A stretch of 64,000 nt of DNA, taken from the NCBI RefSeq assembly GCF_964204865.1, contig NC_135262.1, forward strand, positions 10,106,001 through 10,170,000. The letters run 5' to 3'. Origin of the DNA: Styela clava. Taxonomy: Eukaryota > Chordata > Ascidiacea > Stolidobranchia > Styelidae. Shown here in pieces: positions 1 to 12,900 of this stretch (positions within the stretch are counted from its first letter, which is position 1; every line of letters starts with the position of its first letter). Both the position numbers and the translations under genes were made by a program. The notes beneath the pieces were generated by a model. That model was not told where the DNA came from and did no database searches. It worked only from the letters and a program-made list of their open reading frames with translations.

Positions 1-107
1 TTAATTAGTGATGGGACACAAGGTGTCACTATGGAGTGAGAGCGCTGTTTTGGGGATCCCCTAACTTTCGATCGATAAGTCTTCGGTCTCTGACCGATAT
101 TCTCGTT
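1..107 (+). repeat. 3' end of a dispersed short element, cut by the window edge
   Basis: This stretch, from ttaattagtg to the motif cggtctctgaccgatattc, recurs at about 3001-3110 and in part at 1753-1840. It is the right-hand part of the dispersed element seen complete at 2800-3106. Nothing coding is visible. Confidence 0.7.
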
Positions 108-975
108 TTCTGGTTATGACATTTCACCAGGCGATTAAAAGTTTTCATCATATGTACTTCAGTAATTTCAAAATATGTTTCTTCACGAATGTTGTCTCGT
201 GTTATAAATAATTATATATATATATATTATATAAATATATAATAATATATTTTTTTGACTATATTAAAATCAGCATACATGTACTGTGCTATTCAATGAC
301 TAGCAGATATGTAGATGGTGCAGGGGTTGGTAGCATAAAAGTCATATTGGAGATGGCGAAATAGGGTCGAAGAGTCAAATCGAGGATGGAGAAATACGGT
401 CGATGCCTGTCAAGTTAGGAATGGCAAAATTGGGTCGATTCGTGTCAGATTGGGGATGGCAAACTACGGTCGATGCGTGTCAGTTTTTGGATGGCGTAAT
501 ACAGCCATGCTTGTCCGACTGACTGACATAATACGCTAAATCGTATACAGATAACGATTAACAATTGCCTCAAAATGACAGCGAAATATGGCCCATGTGC
601 TTAGATTTGGGGTTAATGCCTGTCACAGTCGGGCTGAGGAAATACGGTCGATGAGTGTCAAAATTACGGGTGGCAAAATACGGTCGATGGTTTCAAATAA
701 GGGATAACGAAATACGGTCGATTTGTATCAGATTGGGGATGACGAAATACCGTCGATGCGTTTTAGATTGGGAATTGCAAAATAGGGTCGAAGCGTGTCA
801 TATTGGGCATGGCAAAATAGGGTTGGTGCATGTCAGGTTAAGGATGGCAAAATACGGTCGATGCAAATCAGATTGGGGATGGCGAAATACAGTCGATGCG
901 TGTCAGATTGGGGATGGCGAAATGCGGTAGATGCGTGTCAGAGAGAGAATAGCAAAAAAATCTTCTAATTTATCC
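37..975 (+). repeat. Minisatellite block, copy A of a ~0.95-kb duplication
   Basis: The block holds a (TA)n tract near 206-253 and degenerate 35-bp tandem units of the type gattggggatggcgaaatac followed by rgtcgatgcgtgtca, mostly between 340-520 and 600-945. The whole block is repeated at 1755-2727 at an offset of 1718 bases with scattered substitutions. The open frames here are products of the 35-bp periodicity (35 is not a multiple of 3, so all frames are cycled) and are not genes. Confidence 0.85.
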
Positions 976-984
976 AAACGTTGG

Positions 985-1750
985 TAGTTTTGAAGATATA
1001 TTGGAAGATTCTAACGTAGGCACAAACAATGTAAATGATGTTGTATTCTATCTTTATTGATATAGATATAATGATTTCCTATTATGAGTCATTTTCCTGC
1101 ATCCTATTTCAATGAATGAACTGCGGAGATCTGTTCCAAGTATTTTATTATTTTCACGTGCGTTTCCTTCATTGGTTTCTTACTCATGCGACTGTCGTGC
1201 TGGGCGTGAGCAACTTCTAGTGCTCTGAATCTTGGAATTAACAATTTGCATTTTTTATACCTATATTAACAGTCGCTGACTACAATATTTTCATAAAACT
1301 GTATATCTCTGAAATATGAAACACTGTATAGGGTAGATTCTCAATGCATATTTAGCGTTTGGAAATGATTCTAAAACTTCTTGCAAATTTGTAAACGTAA
1401 TATCTCCAGTGTTCAACTCCAAAAAGAGAAAACTCATTTCAAAAAAAGTCACGAGTAATAACAATTACAATGGCAGGAACAACCTAAAAACGGTCTCGAT
1501 TTTTAATTTCACAACGCGTTGAAGGTTATTATAAAGGTTTTATAAAGCCATTCTCGGTCGAATTCGATGGTGGTATTTAATATAAAAAATAAAATAAACA
1601 ACAATCAATTAATGCAATACCGCGTATTGCAATTAGTACTATGTATGTAAGATACAGCCCAGAAGTAAGTTGTACCAAGCGCTATAGAATGGGACAGGAA
1701 GGCGGATGTGGCACAAACATTGTGAATAATGTAGTATGCATCACGTTTCA
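985..1750 (+). repeat. Dispersed repeat shared with 19,125-19,450
   Basis: The segments beginning gaagattctaacgtaggcac (near 1007) and ending with the aacattgtgaataatgtagtatg motif (near 1717-1739) match 19,151-19,443 in the same orientation, with an extra stretch in the middle of this copy. I see no gene in it. Confidence 0.6.
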
Positions 1751-1754
1751 TCAG

Positions 1755-2727
1755 TGAGAGCGCTGTTTTGGGGGATCCCCTTACTTTCGATCGATAAGTC
1801 TTCGGTCTCTGACCGATATTCTCGTTTTCTGGTTATGACATTTCACCAGGCGATTAAAAGTTTTCATCATATGTACTTCAGTAATTTCAAAATATGTTTC
1901 TTCACGAATGTTGTCTCGTGTTATAAATAATTATATATATATATATATATTATATAAATATATAATAATATATTTTTTTGACTATATTAAAATCAGCATA
2001 CATGTACTGTGCTATTCAATGACTAGCAGATATGTAGATGGTGCAGGGGTTGGTAGCATAAAAGTCATATTGGAGATGGCGAAATAGGTTCGAAGAGTCA
2101 AATCGAGGTTGGAGAAATACGGTCGATGCCTGTCAAGTTAGGAATGGCAAAATTGAGTCGATTCGTGTCAGATTGGGGATGGCAAACTACGGTCGATGCG
2201 TGTCAATTTTTGGATGGCGTAATACAGCCATGCTTGTCCGACTGACTGACATAATACGCTAAATCGTATACAGATAACGATTAACAATTGCCTCAAAATG
2301 ACAGCGAAATATGGCCCATGTGCTTAGATTTGGTGTTAATGCCTGTCACAGTCGGGCTGAGGAAATACGGTCGATGAGTGTCAAAATTACGGGTGGCAAA
2401 ATACGGTCGATGGTGTTAAATAAGGGATAGCGAAATACGGTTGATTTGTATCAGATTGGGGATGACGAAATACGGTCGATGCGTTTTAGATCGGGAATGG
2501 CAAAATAGGGTCGAAGCGTGTCATATTGGGCATGGCAAAATAGGGTTGGTGCATGTCAGGTTAAGGATGGCAAAATACGGTCGATGCAAATCAGATTGGG
2601 GATGGCGAAATACAGTCGATGCGTGTCAGATCGCGGATGGCTAAATAGGGTCGACGCGTGTCAGGTTGGGGGTGGCAAATTGCGGTCGATGCGTGTCAGA
2701 GTGAGAATAGCGAAAAAATCTTCTAAT
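1755..2727 (+). repeat. Minisatellite block, copy B
   Basis: Second copy of the block at 37-975. It differs by a slightly longer (TA)n tract at about 1930-1972 and by extra 35-bp units near its right end (about 2620-2690). Its open frames are repeat artefacts. Confidence 0.85.
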
Positions 2728-2799
2728 TTTGCACAGCGGTGAGTTAAATCTCAGTTTGTGGTGACTGAAGGGTGATATTACAGTTTTGTGAAATATTGT

Positions 2800-3106
2800 T
2801 ACTTATCGATTTTAATCGGTAAGTATGTTGATAGGTATTTGTCTGTCTGTCTGTATGTCTGTTTGTCTGTTAGATGCACGCGATATCTCACGAAAGCGAG
2901 ATTGAATCTGCTCCAGATTTTGCATGTGCATTCATCTTATCTCGGACCAGAAGCCTATCAATTTTGCGCGAATTATGTCGTATAATTAGCGAGTTATTCA
3001 TTAATTAGTGCTGGGACACAAGGTGTCACTATGGAGTAAGAGCGCTGTTTTGGGAGATCCCCTAACTTTCGATCGATAAGTCTTAGGTCTCTGACCAATA
3101 TTCTCG
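2800..3106 (+). mobile_element. Dispersed non-autonomous element, full-length copy (~0.3 kb)
   Basis: It begins with a short hairpin (cttatcgattttaatcggtaag), continues with a TGTC/TGTT simple repeat, a conserved core around cgcgatatctcacgaaag, and ends cgataagtcttaggtctctg. Related copies lie at 6199-6610 (plus) and 53,114-53,360 (minus), and 3' ends at 1-107 and 1753-1840. The minus copy can be delimited against an empty paralogous site, which shows it is mobile. No transposase is present; whether it is SINE-like or MITE-like is undecided. Confidence 0.6.
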
Positions 3107-3904
3107 TTTCAGAATTGTGCAATCGACTCCGACATTAACGAGATCCAAAATATATAACAATCAACAAGACCCAAACACGGAGAAAATTGAAAATTCAAAA
3201 AAGATACATTATGCCGTCATTAAATGCAAAAAATTGCTCTACAACATTACCTCATGTATAATACATTTATAACTAAATCAAGACTGGTGGAGAAAAACAT
3301 TCATGCACAAATAAAGAATAGGAATTTATCAAGTTTATATGAGAATCCAAATAGTAGTATGACTACATTAATTTCAATTATAAAAAAAAACACTTCACAT
3401 CGGTTCGATCAACATTGATGAACTTGTAAGGATGAATTATATGGCTTGAATATGATGTAATATGAAGTTGACGATGATTTATCTTCAAAACATTCCGTTC
3501 CCGTGCCTAACATGCTGCAAAATATATTTTGATTTACAATATATTTGTTCTTCATGTAAATGAATGCTCAAATGGTATGATAAGGCCTAAAATATGACGA
3601 TTGTAAAACAATCGAATGCATATAAATTATAGACAATCAGTGCTGTAAATAAAATTAAAATTGATCTATTCGTTGGTATATACTAAAGTCCTAGAATAGT
3701 TATAGTCAGAATTTAAACTTCTTGTAATCAGAATTGAAGACTTATGAAAGTGATACTTTTTATTTTTAAGAAATAGATTATTTGTAAATCAGATATTGGT
3801 TTTCTGAATAGCATGGAGTCAGAAATCGAACGAAGCTCATATCATTTCAAATAACTAATTATGACGAAATAATAAAAAGATCATTTATATCGATTTACAC
3901 TTAC
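3107..3904. other. Stretch that should hold the 3' exon(s) of the EGF-protein gene; not resolved
   Basis: The last exon I can place on the minus strand (3905-3991) ends in phase 1 at a good donor, so coding continues to the left. Two acceptor-like sites follow on the minus strand: near 3655, which opens a short hydrophobic reading of about 18 residues before a stop, and near 3519, which gives a stop after about two codons. I cannot choose between them, and the real exon may lie beyond the repeats. Confidence 0.3.
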
Positions 3905-3991
3905 GATATGCACAAGCTGGCCCAACCCAACCTTCATCGCAACTACAAGTTGGAGTGTTACCATCCAATATCACCTGACCATTGACACATT
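3905..3991 (-). CDS. EGF-like module exon, third EGF (exon 15)
   Basis: Phase 1-1 exon of 87 bases. It reads CVNGQVILDG, then a CSC pair, then DEGWVGPAC: the second half of an EGF fold with the C-x-C and aromatic-Gly spacing. The first two cysteines come from exon 14 (GCYADYAC). The acceptor is gttttcag and the donor gtaagtg. Confidence 0.8.
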
Positions 3992-6900
3992 CTGAAAACA
4001 ATACGTTACAGTTATAAACTATTTAAAATATGTGCCAAATTTTATGTTTGTTTGCCTCAACTGTGCCTATACTGTACTTTGCATTTATTTAAATAAGATT
4101 CATTTATATAGTTGCATAGCATCAATATCACTATTGTGTAAACCTGACTATTTTCCAATTAATATTATAAATATAGAAATATAAAAAATAGCTTCTAAAT
4201 AATCACGAAGTTTACTTTATAAATATCTTGAAATAATAATTGAAATCAACCATATTTGAACGTTTTTATTCTCATCGTTTTCTATTGCAAAAAGTATTTG
4301 TTATACTAGAATCGGGGGTGTTTAAAATAAATTTTGTATTGAAAGTGTATGAATTATGAAAATTATTGGACATTATTAATGGTATTTTATTATAGGCTTT
4401 ATCCAATAAAATAACTCGTTTTCGATGAAAAAAACTTACCAAAAACCTTTGGTAGAGAACTACATGCATAATCTGCATAACAACCCATAACATCAATAAG
4501 CTCAGAATCTGCTATTTGACTTCCAGCATCGCTGAATATGAATAAAATACTGTATATCAAAGGTAAGTTCAAAAATTGAGGCATTCGCAATGGAATATAA
4601 TTTAAGTAACTTGAAAACGAATCAAATTTCGTAGATTTGCCTGTTGAAATGATGAGGTCAAAGTATATATTATAAAATTGAGGCTACCCAATTGTACATA
4701 ATAGTTGTGCTGGAGTCTTACTCATCGTTTAAGCCGAAGTATTGGGAACGATTATTTGGTTATCTGTATAATATTTGGATTTGCTAACTTGATAATAGGT
4801 CGATCGCGGTATGACCTGATAAAATATTTAAAAAATTCTCAAGAATTCATAATTAATTTCAATGATGTCAAAACGAAGAAAAACATATATTCTGACCGAG
4901 AGAAAAAACTAATGTTGGGAGTTTATGGTGTTTTTATATTTGGATATTTTTTTCAGTAAACAGAATTTCAACTGATAAAATATTTCATATATACCGATAT
5001 ATCTATACAACAACATACGTGACAACAAGATTATATCCGAAAATCACTCCTGAAATTTCTCCGGTAGTAGAGAATTCACTCGTTACATCACTGCCTACAG
5101 TCCCAGCTACGGTTTGAATATCCAATGATGTGGAGGTTGGAAATTTGGAATACTTAAATAAAGAAATTATATTCCAGTAAACTGACGTGACTGAAGAACT
5201 ACTTTTTATAACAATAATTAGCATAATTGGATACAACACAATAGTTTGTTCAAAGATATTTAATATGCATTGTCGTTGTCCTGGATTAGCTAATTTATGA
5301 ATAAGTACAAATGATTATTCTGATAAAACTGAATATTACTTTATAGTGTCATCCTATTGGAAGGCTTATAATTCAAGTAGAAAATATAAATGAAAATAAA
5401 AGTCCAAAAGTTACAATTCAGGTTACAGGGTTGGGAAAATTTTCAATTTCCATGATCTCTGTGCGATTTCCCTGTAATTTTGTATAACTTGATAATAAAT
5501 TCTAATCGTTTTCAGTCATCTTCAAAGAAATAATATTCGATTATCATGTCATTTTTCTATACTCCATTTTTAATTTTCGTGTTTTTCATTAAATAATTAG
5601 ATACATTTCGAATCATTATTGCAATATATCACATTCAGAATATCACTAAAACGCACGCGGACACAGAGAAAAATATTCGCATACAAACGGCAAATCTTAC
5701 CCCTGCCTGACCCAAAACAAAGAAAATATCTGCCATTGCTGGAGCGTTTGAGTCAGTTGGATTGTATCTCTGAACAATTTGATACCATACACCACATGTT
5801 CCTCTAACTTCATTTCCAGATATTATTCGATCACCAACAAGATTTGCATCTCTGTTTGCGTGAGTTATCTAAAATTATAAAATCAGTTAAAATATATATT
5901 ACTTATCTTTAGAACAAAATTTAATAAAAAATATGAGAAAAAACTAATTTTCAATTTTAATAGTTAAGGTTTATTGTAGTAAATTGTAGTAAAAACATTT
6001 CTACTACTTTTTCTTGTAAAGAAAATAGATTTTATTTCGGGCTGGAATAAATGACAATTTTAAATGCGAATATTTTTTCAACAAAGATAATAATTTTTTT
6101 TGGTTTCTTGTTCTCAACAATAGTATTTGAAAAACTAAATCGAGTCTTCTCAGCGATCGGGTCTTCCAAAAACTGAAGATATAGAGTTTGACTTGATTAC
6201 TTATCGATCTTGATCGGTAAGAATGTTGATAAGTATTTGTCTGTTTGTTTGCTTGTCTGTCTGTTTGTCTGTTAGATACACGCGATATCTCACGAAAGGT
6301 TGAATCTGCTCCAAATTTTTCATGTGCATTCATCATAACTCGGACCAGGAGCCTATTGATTTCGGATGAATTATGTCGTATAATTAGCGAGTTATTAATT
6401 AATCAGTGATGAAGAGATCTAGATTTTTGAAAAACGAGAGAAAGTGTATGACCTAGATTTTTGAGGCGAGAGCACGCATGTGCTGAGTGTGTGTGCGATG
6501 CGCAAGTTTCCATCGATAAAGTTTCCACGCTATTGAGTCAGAGCGGAGAATACACGCCGCTAGATCGGTAAGTCGGCGGTCTCTGATCGCTATCGCGTCG
6601 TGATATTCTTGGATTACCTATTGTGAATTGAATGTGAGTAATGCAGCCATGGATGATTACGTCTATCAATTTATTGTGTGCACTTATTATTGACTGCAGA
6701 TGCATATTGTTATAAGAACCCTTTTTTCTGTGTGAAATTCAGTCCAAAGTATAGTACACGTTCCTCATGTTTATCACTCTCAATTTGATAGATATATAGT
6801 AACACAATGACAGTATTGTATTGCATTAGGAAATGAATACTTGATTTGACTGTCGTACAAAACTTTGAAGAAAATCAGGGATATGCACAATAATCCATGT

Positions 6901-9900
6901 TCATTCCCACAAAAATGTAGACTTTGTTAATCATATAACACCATATCTTCATATTCTTAAATGTGTTTGTTTATGCTTTTAGAACATTGTTTTTACACAA
7001 TTTTTAAGTGAGATCAGTTTGAGAATCTGAACAAAACGTAATTAAATTGCGTGCACTGGTACTTTAATCAAATACAATACAATGAAAACAATATGTTGTA
7101 TAAATGGCGTAACTGTGGCTCTTGACTTTTCTCCTTGTCATCGGAAAATTACTTCTGGCTAGTGGACCCAATTGTATTCATTAATGCATTCCAATTAGTA
7201 ATTTGTATAAATCCAAAAAAAGGCTCGATGATTAAAATATGAAGTTACCTTCACGTTCCATCCTATAGAATGTGTTTCAGAGACAGGAATTTCGATTCCC
7301 AGAAGAAAATCATTCTCACTGCTTGACCGCATTATCGGGAATGGTGATGAAGAACCACTATAAAAACAAACATTTCCATTTGATCAGTCTTCTGACTCAC
7401 CCAATAAACAAACATCCTATAGATAAATTTTTAACAATATACACGTTAAAAGAAATAGATGTTATTTTAGGACCACTTACCCAACGTAACAAACTAAAAC
7501 AAATCTGATAAGCAACGACACATATTTACATATAACTAAAATGCTCATAACAAGGCAAGAATCTCTGAACTCCGTTACAGAGCGTAAAAACACATCCAGC
7601 GATAAATGAGATATAGATAAATTAGACAGATAAAACTGTATTCAGAAAATGCAAATAAATCACATGATACGTCGAGAAAAAACAATTATTGGTAAAGAAA
7701 GGAAATAAAATGACATCTAAAATTTTTATTTCAACAACGTATATATATTTTAGATTTAGAGGATTACTCATGGCTCTTTTTGAATAAAACTGGAGAGAAC
7801 TCATTACTTTTACTCTAGAAATTCAGACTTGTGCGGGTGTTTGGTCAATTTGCGATTGGAGGTGTTCTCATTACAAAAATCCGACGTGGAAGAAATTTTA
7901 ATTTGAAAAATTTATATAAAAATTACAAAATATTCTTTTAAAAATTTAGGATATAAACAAGGTGATGCAATATAAAAAGGGAAAATGGACTTTTTGGTTT
8001 TACCCATCAGTGAGCTCTTAATCTGAATTTGATATGCTATTTCTACGAATAAGAGTAATTGTTATCAAAATGTGTGACTTTGATAGCATTTATCACTGCG
8101 TGAACAGTTTGGAGAAATATATTTTCTATTACTTTAATACTTGTCTTTACTTACATGCTTTGAGTTATTTGTCTAAGTGTGTCATAATTCCTGTTTGAAT
8201 CTCCGAATTCAAAGTTCTGTAAAATATGGTTAAAAAGAACAATCAACCATCTATTTACATCATCGAGCTGTAACAAATCATCCAAAAAGGAACGTGGCGA
8301 AGTGAATTTTGAAACCCAATAAAGTTTTTCGATAAACAACTGAAAAGTTTGACAATATATACATAAAGAAATCTAATAGTCTCCGTACTGTAAACATTTC
8401 AATGTTGTTCATATGAGTTCTTTATAATATATTATGAAAAATAAATTTTAGGTTTTCAAGAACTGCATACTGTATTTTTTAAGTATATGGTATGTAAGAA
8501 GCCGTATAATTAATAGGTCAATATTATTTTTTCTAGTAAATATGTGAAGCAGCTGAAACTGGGCACAAATGTTCTTGTTCCTATTACTGATTTAATTTGT
8601 CCATGTTCTCCAAGGTTTATTTATTTTTTCTCTTTTCTCAGTTCGGATTAGATTTCGATCTGCATTGTTATTATAGTTATAGCTCGAATAGGAATCATGT
8701 TTCCACTTCTTGATTAATATTTATTACTTTCACCGCTCACTTTAGTTTCTCTGAAACTATTTGCAACAGCTATTTTTTTAACATTCATTAAAATAAATAA
8801 TAACAAGCACCTCGACCAGAGTTTGAGCAATATTTGCCACTTCGTTCACAGTTATGTCTTCATTTTCTGCAACGTCATACTGATATTTGAAGTGATTCGA
8901 TAGGCCTGCTGGACATTCATCTCTGTATGACATTTTAGTTACAAAATTTAGAGAATGCCCCTCTGAAAGTAAAACATAACTGTATTACGTTTTGTGAAAG
9001 CTTTTTGTTTTTCATTAAAATGAATACGCTGGTATATTTAAAATATAACTAGTACTGCAAATTTAATTTATATATATAGAGAAAATTAACCAAAAACACA
9101 AAGACTTTTTGAGCTTTTTTACAGTTTAATTCGATCGAAGTTGTAGACAGGAAGACAAATATGATGAAAGATAATTCGATATGAAACTTACTAGAAATAC
9201 AGGTTACGCCGCCGTACCCCATAGCACATTCGCATATCTGTCTGTTGTGTGGTTGAAGTGTTATCACATTTCCTTGGTAACATACTGAAATTAAAAAGCT
9301 ATACAAACTGAACAAAAAAATCAACTGAAGCCACCACTGTCCAGATTAGTTCACATAAAAACGAATGAGATACATTATATCTCAATGTTTGATTTATTTA
9401 GTTTTAGGCAAATAATTTAAGTTTGAAATTTTTATTGTGAATAAAAAAAATTACATCGCTGTTATAAGTAATAATAAGTCTATCATTATCATAATTGTTT
9501 TGACGTTTCAAATCTGCCATTCATTCGATTTTGATTCTAAATTAAATTCAAATTGATTAATATTTTAGAAAATTAATAGTATTAACACAGAAAGCTATTT
9601 TGTGTATTTGTAAAAATTTGTCTGCAATAAATACTAATTTTCGTATTCTAAAAAGGGAATGATTTTGTTTTATCATTATTCGCGTGTGTTTTTTGTCATT
9701 GGTCAAAAACGAGTGCAACAAATTAAATAGTGTGGCTTTTATTTGATGTCACATATGGTCGATGTAATGAGAAGAGCATGCATTCCAGTTTGCAAGTGTT
9801 ACTCTGCTATGCACTGATATCATATCCACTTATGACGCGCAAGGAGAACAAAATGTAATAGATCCTGTGTTTAAACAGAATGAATCGAAACGCTGATGTA

Positions 9901-12900
9901 TGGAAATGAAAAGAAAAACGAACGATTCATAATTAAATGTCCTATTATGTTGCCCTCCTATTAATCTACAAAATGTAAAACCATGAATTCCGGACGTTTT
10001 TCAAATTTCTGTTAATCATTTATGTGATACTGCTTTCCTATTGAGCAGCTAGAATAATTCTATTAACATCTTGTTGCCGGTATGCTCAAAGAAGCACTAC
10101 AAAAGCATAAAAGTGGCCCGAAGCATTTCTATGCCGCCTCAAATGCATCATATCATAATTATTAAGTGTTGGTGGGTTCCGTGGGTTGCTTTGACTTATT
10201 GAATAGCAAAGGTTTATGGAATAAACGATAAATAAATTTACCATCGGTGCAGGTGTTACCAAAAGCTGAAGGATAACATCTACAGACATTGTCGCCATTT
10301 TCAAGGGTCTCTACGTCTCCGTTGTTGCATATGAAAATACCTAGATTCATTTGTATTTTAATTAACATTTGAAAAACGGGATATCAATTGTGTAGCTAAA
10401 TTTTAGAGCCTCTGTTCTTGTTAACAACTTGAAAAAGGAAATGCGTTGTTAAATCCATACATTAAAAAATGTATGTAAATTTTGTGAACTAATATGATGA
10501 TCATGAAGACACATCAAGTAGTTGAATTGTTTTTTAAAATTAACAGAAATGTTATCGATTATTCTTAATATGTAGGCTAGTTTATATGGGGTTGAAGTAG
10601 TTATATGCGGTTTAGTTTTCCGGCGCAAATTTTAAATTACAATTTTTAATTTTCTACTTACCATCAACGACAGTGCTAAACTCGTCCGCATATATCAATG
10701 AGATGGCTGCGACGTCTGGTAAAGTCATGGTGTTACCTTGATCCCTGAAAGTAGAATTTTATACTCCAATGGAACCTTTTGTAAACGCACGAAAATAATC
10801 GCTCAAGAGTCAATAATTAAAAAAGAGAGCAGTATTCAGTTACAAAATACTTTATCATTCATAAAATGTTAGTTTGAGCTTGTTTTCTATTCAGAGTACA
10901 AGTATGACACATATACTCATATTAATATTCCAATGACTCAATACCGTTATCCAAAATAACTTTTTGTGTTATCTGGTTATCTACAATTTACTTATTGTAT
11001 ATTTCAATTAATAAATGAATGAATACATACTTCATAAATAATATAGATCCAAATAAAACGTATCTTGGGGAGCCTATCAGTCTAATCTCTGCTGAATCGG
11101 CAGTTGAAGTTCTTTGCACTGTAATAGACTCCTGCAAACATACTATGGGATTTAAGTTTAATTTACGCATAACTCACTTTAACAACATGCCACTCATAAT
11201 AACTAAGTAATAACTAATCTTACTATTACTTAATACTACTTTATGTACTATTATAGTTTTTTCAATAAATTTTTTTTTTCAATTCGGGTGTTAAAAAGAG
11301 GGAAGGACTGGATTTTCGTTTTGTGAAAATGGGGAGGATTTCTTTTAAAACTATTTTTTCAATATAAATCAGCGTAAAACAAAACTAGTGCTATTTTTAG
11401 TGTTCTTGATATTTCATTGGTAACGGACGTTCACAATCCCATTAAGCCTCGACAGTGTGTAGAAAGAGCAAATTTTAATCGTAACATTCACATCAATGTT
11501 TATCTGGGACAGCTGTAGAGTCTCTGGAACTCAAAATCTCTAATTACTGGTTACTTGAATTAATCATGCTTCAAAACAATTTGAAGATACTTGTTATTTT
11601 AAAAATTTGGCTGAGCTAAGCTGATGAAATATATGAATATTTGTTTTTGCTGTGGAAAAATACTGCGGCTTTTAATAATTAAGGCAAATTATTCGAGATA
11701 CCTAGGACCAAAAATGGTAATCCCGTATAGAGTGTGTACCAGGTTAGGCTTAAGCCACAATTTTATTCCGACTCTGCCGATAGGCTGCCGTCCCTTTGCA
11801 TAACTCGTAAAGTAGGCGAACGAAATTAATAGCGCTGAAGTGCCCCGAAAATAGCATTCAAAAAGAAATATGTCATTAAATGGCCCATCACAACTGGTTC
11901 CAATTTAATATTGATGTAAATTTGCATTTATCATTTGCCTTTTTAACACAATATCGGCGGCATGATTGGATAGAAAACGTCAATACCAAATATAGATGCC
12001 TATTCGTGCTTGGACTATATTTGAAAAAAGAAAAAACTTCTTTTTTTTAAATAATATCAAGTTATTTTAATCGCTAAAAATTTATTTAAAATGGATTTGT
12101 ATTGATATCTTCTAGATTTCATACAGATATCAAAAACACCAGGACTATGTTATATTGAAAGTTTTACGCTGTTTCATATCACAAAACCCGATGTTGGGGA
12201 AATCCACCCCATTTTCACAAAACCAAAATTAAAAAAAAGGGTATTTTTCAATGTACTAAAAACCTATCTAGGTTGAAAGCTGGAAACAAAAAAAAAATTT
12301 ATGCTGCACAGTGTTATCTGTCGATTTCTATTGCATAATTAAGGTAAATAAATCAAATAAACCCACTTTCTTCCCTTTATTCAAAACATTGTATATGTCC
12401 TTATCTTATAAATGTTACATATTGCTTGACTAAAAAAGACACGGAATGTCAAAGGAAAAATTGTGAAACACGGATGCAAGACTTTTTAGAACAATCGTTT
12501 TGGCTCGTTTTATTCTTGCAGTCACGCATACGATACCACTGGCATAAAGGCATATACATCAAGGCATTACCACCGACATATCTCTAACCGACCATTTTTA
12601 TGCAAATGGGAAAAATACTTTACGTGTATATAACGGATGAAGTGACCGAAAATACATAATTACCTGTCCCACTCGTGTCATGACAAGTTGTATGATAATG
12701 ACTGTTTCGTAAGAGGCGTACACTGTTTGTGTTGCCGAGTATTCATAAGTACATTTTCCATCGGTTGTTGTAGCAGTTGCTGGCCCTAAAGTCGTGACTG
12801 TTCCCGTTTCCGCGGGTGATGTGATAGTGGTTTTCATCTAAGAGTGGAAAAAGGTGAATGGGTGGCACAAATTTGACAAACCTATACATTTGTATAGTAA

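Noticed and set aside
655..930. 91-codon frame with repeated DWGWRN-like peptides (and similar at 2441-2742)
   Set aside because: Translation of the 35-bp minisatellite. The same peptide segments appear in all frames, and the block is duplicated with the noise.
300..2727. Regularly spaced short repeats suggesting a CRISPR array
   Set aside because: The units are contiguous and degenerate with no unique spacers, and the genome is eukaryotic. It is a minisatellite.
6004..6336. 110-codon minus-strand frame with Gln-Thr-Asp-Arg repeats (also at 53075-53347)
   Set aside because: It is the GACA/TGTC simple repeat of the dispersed element, translated.
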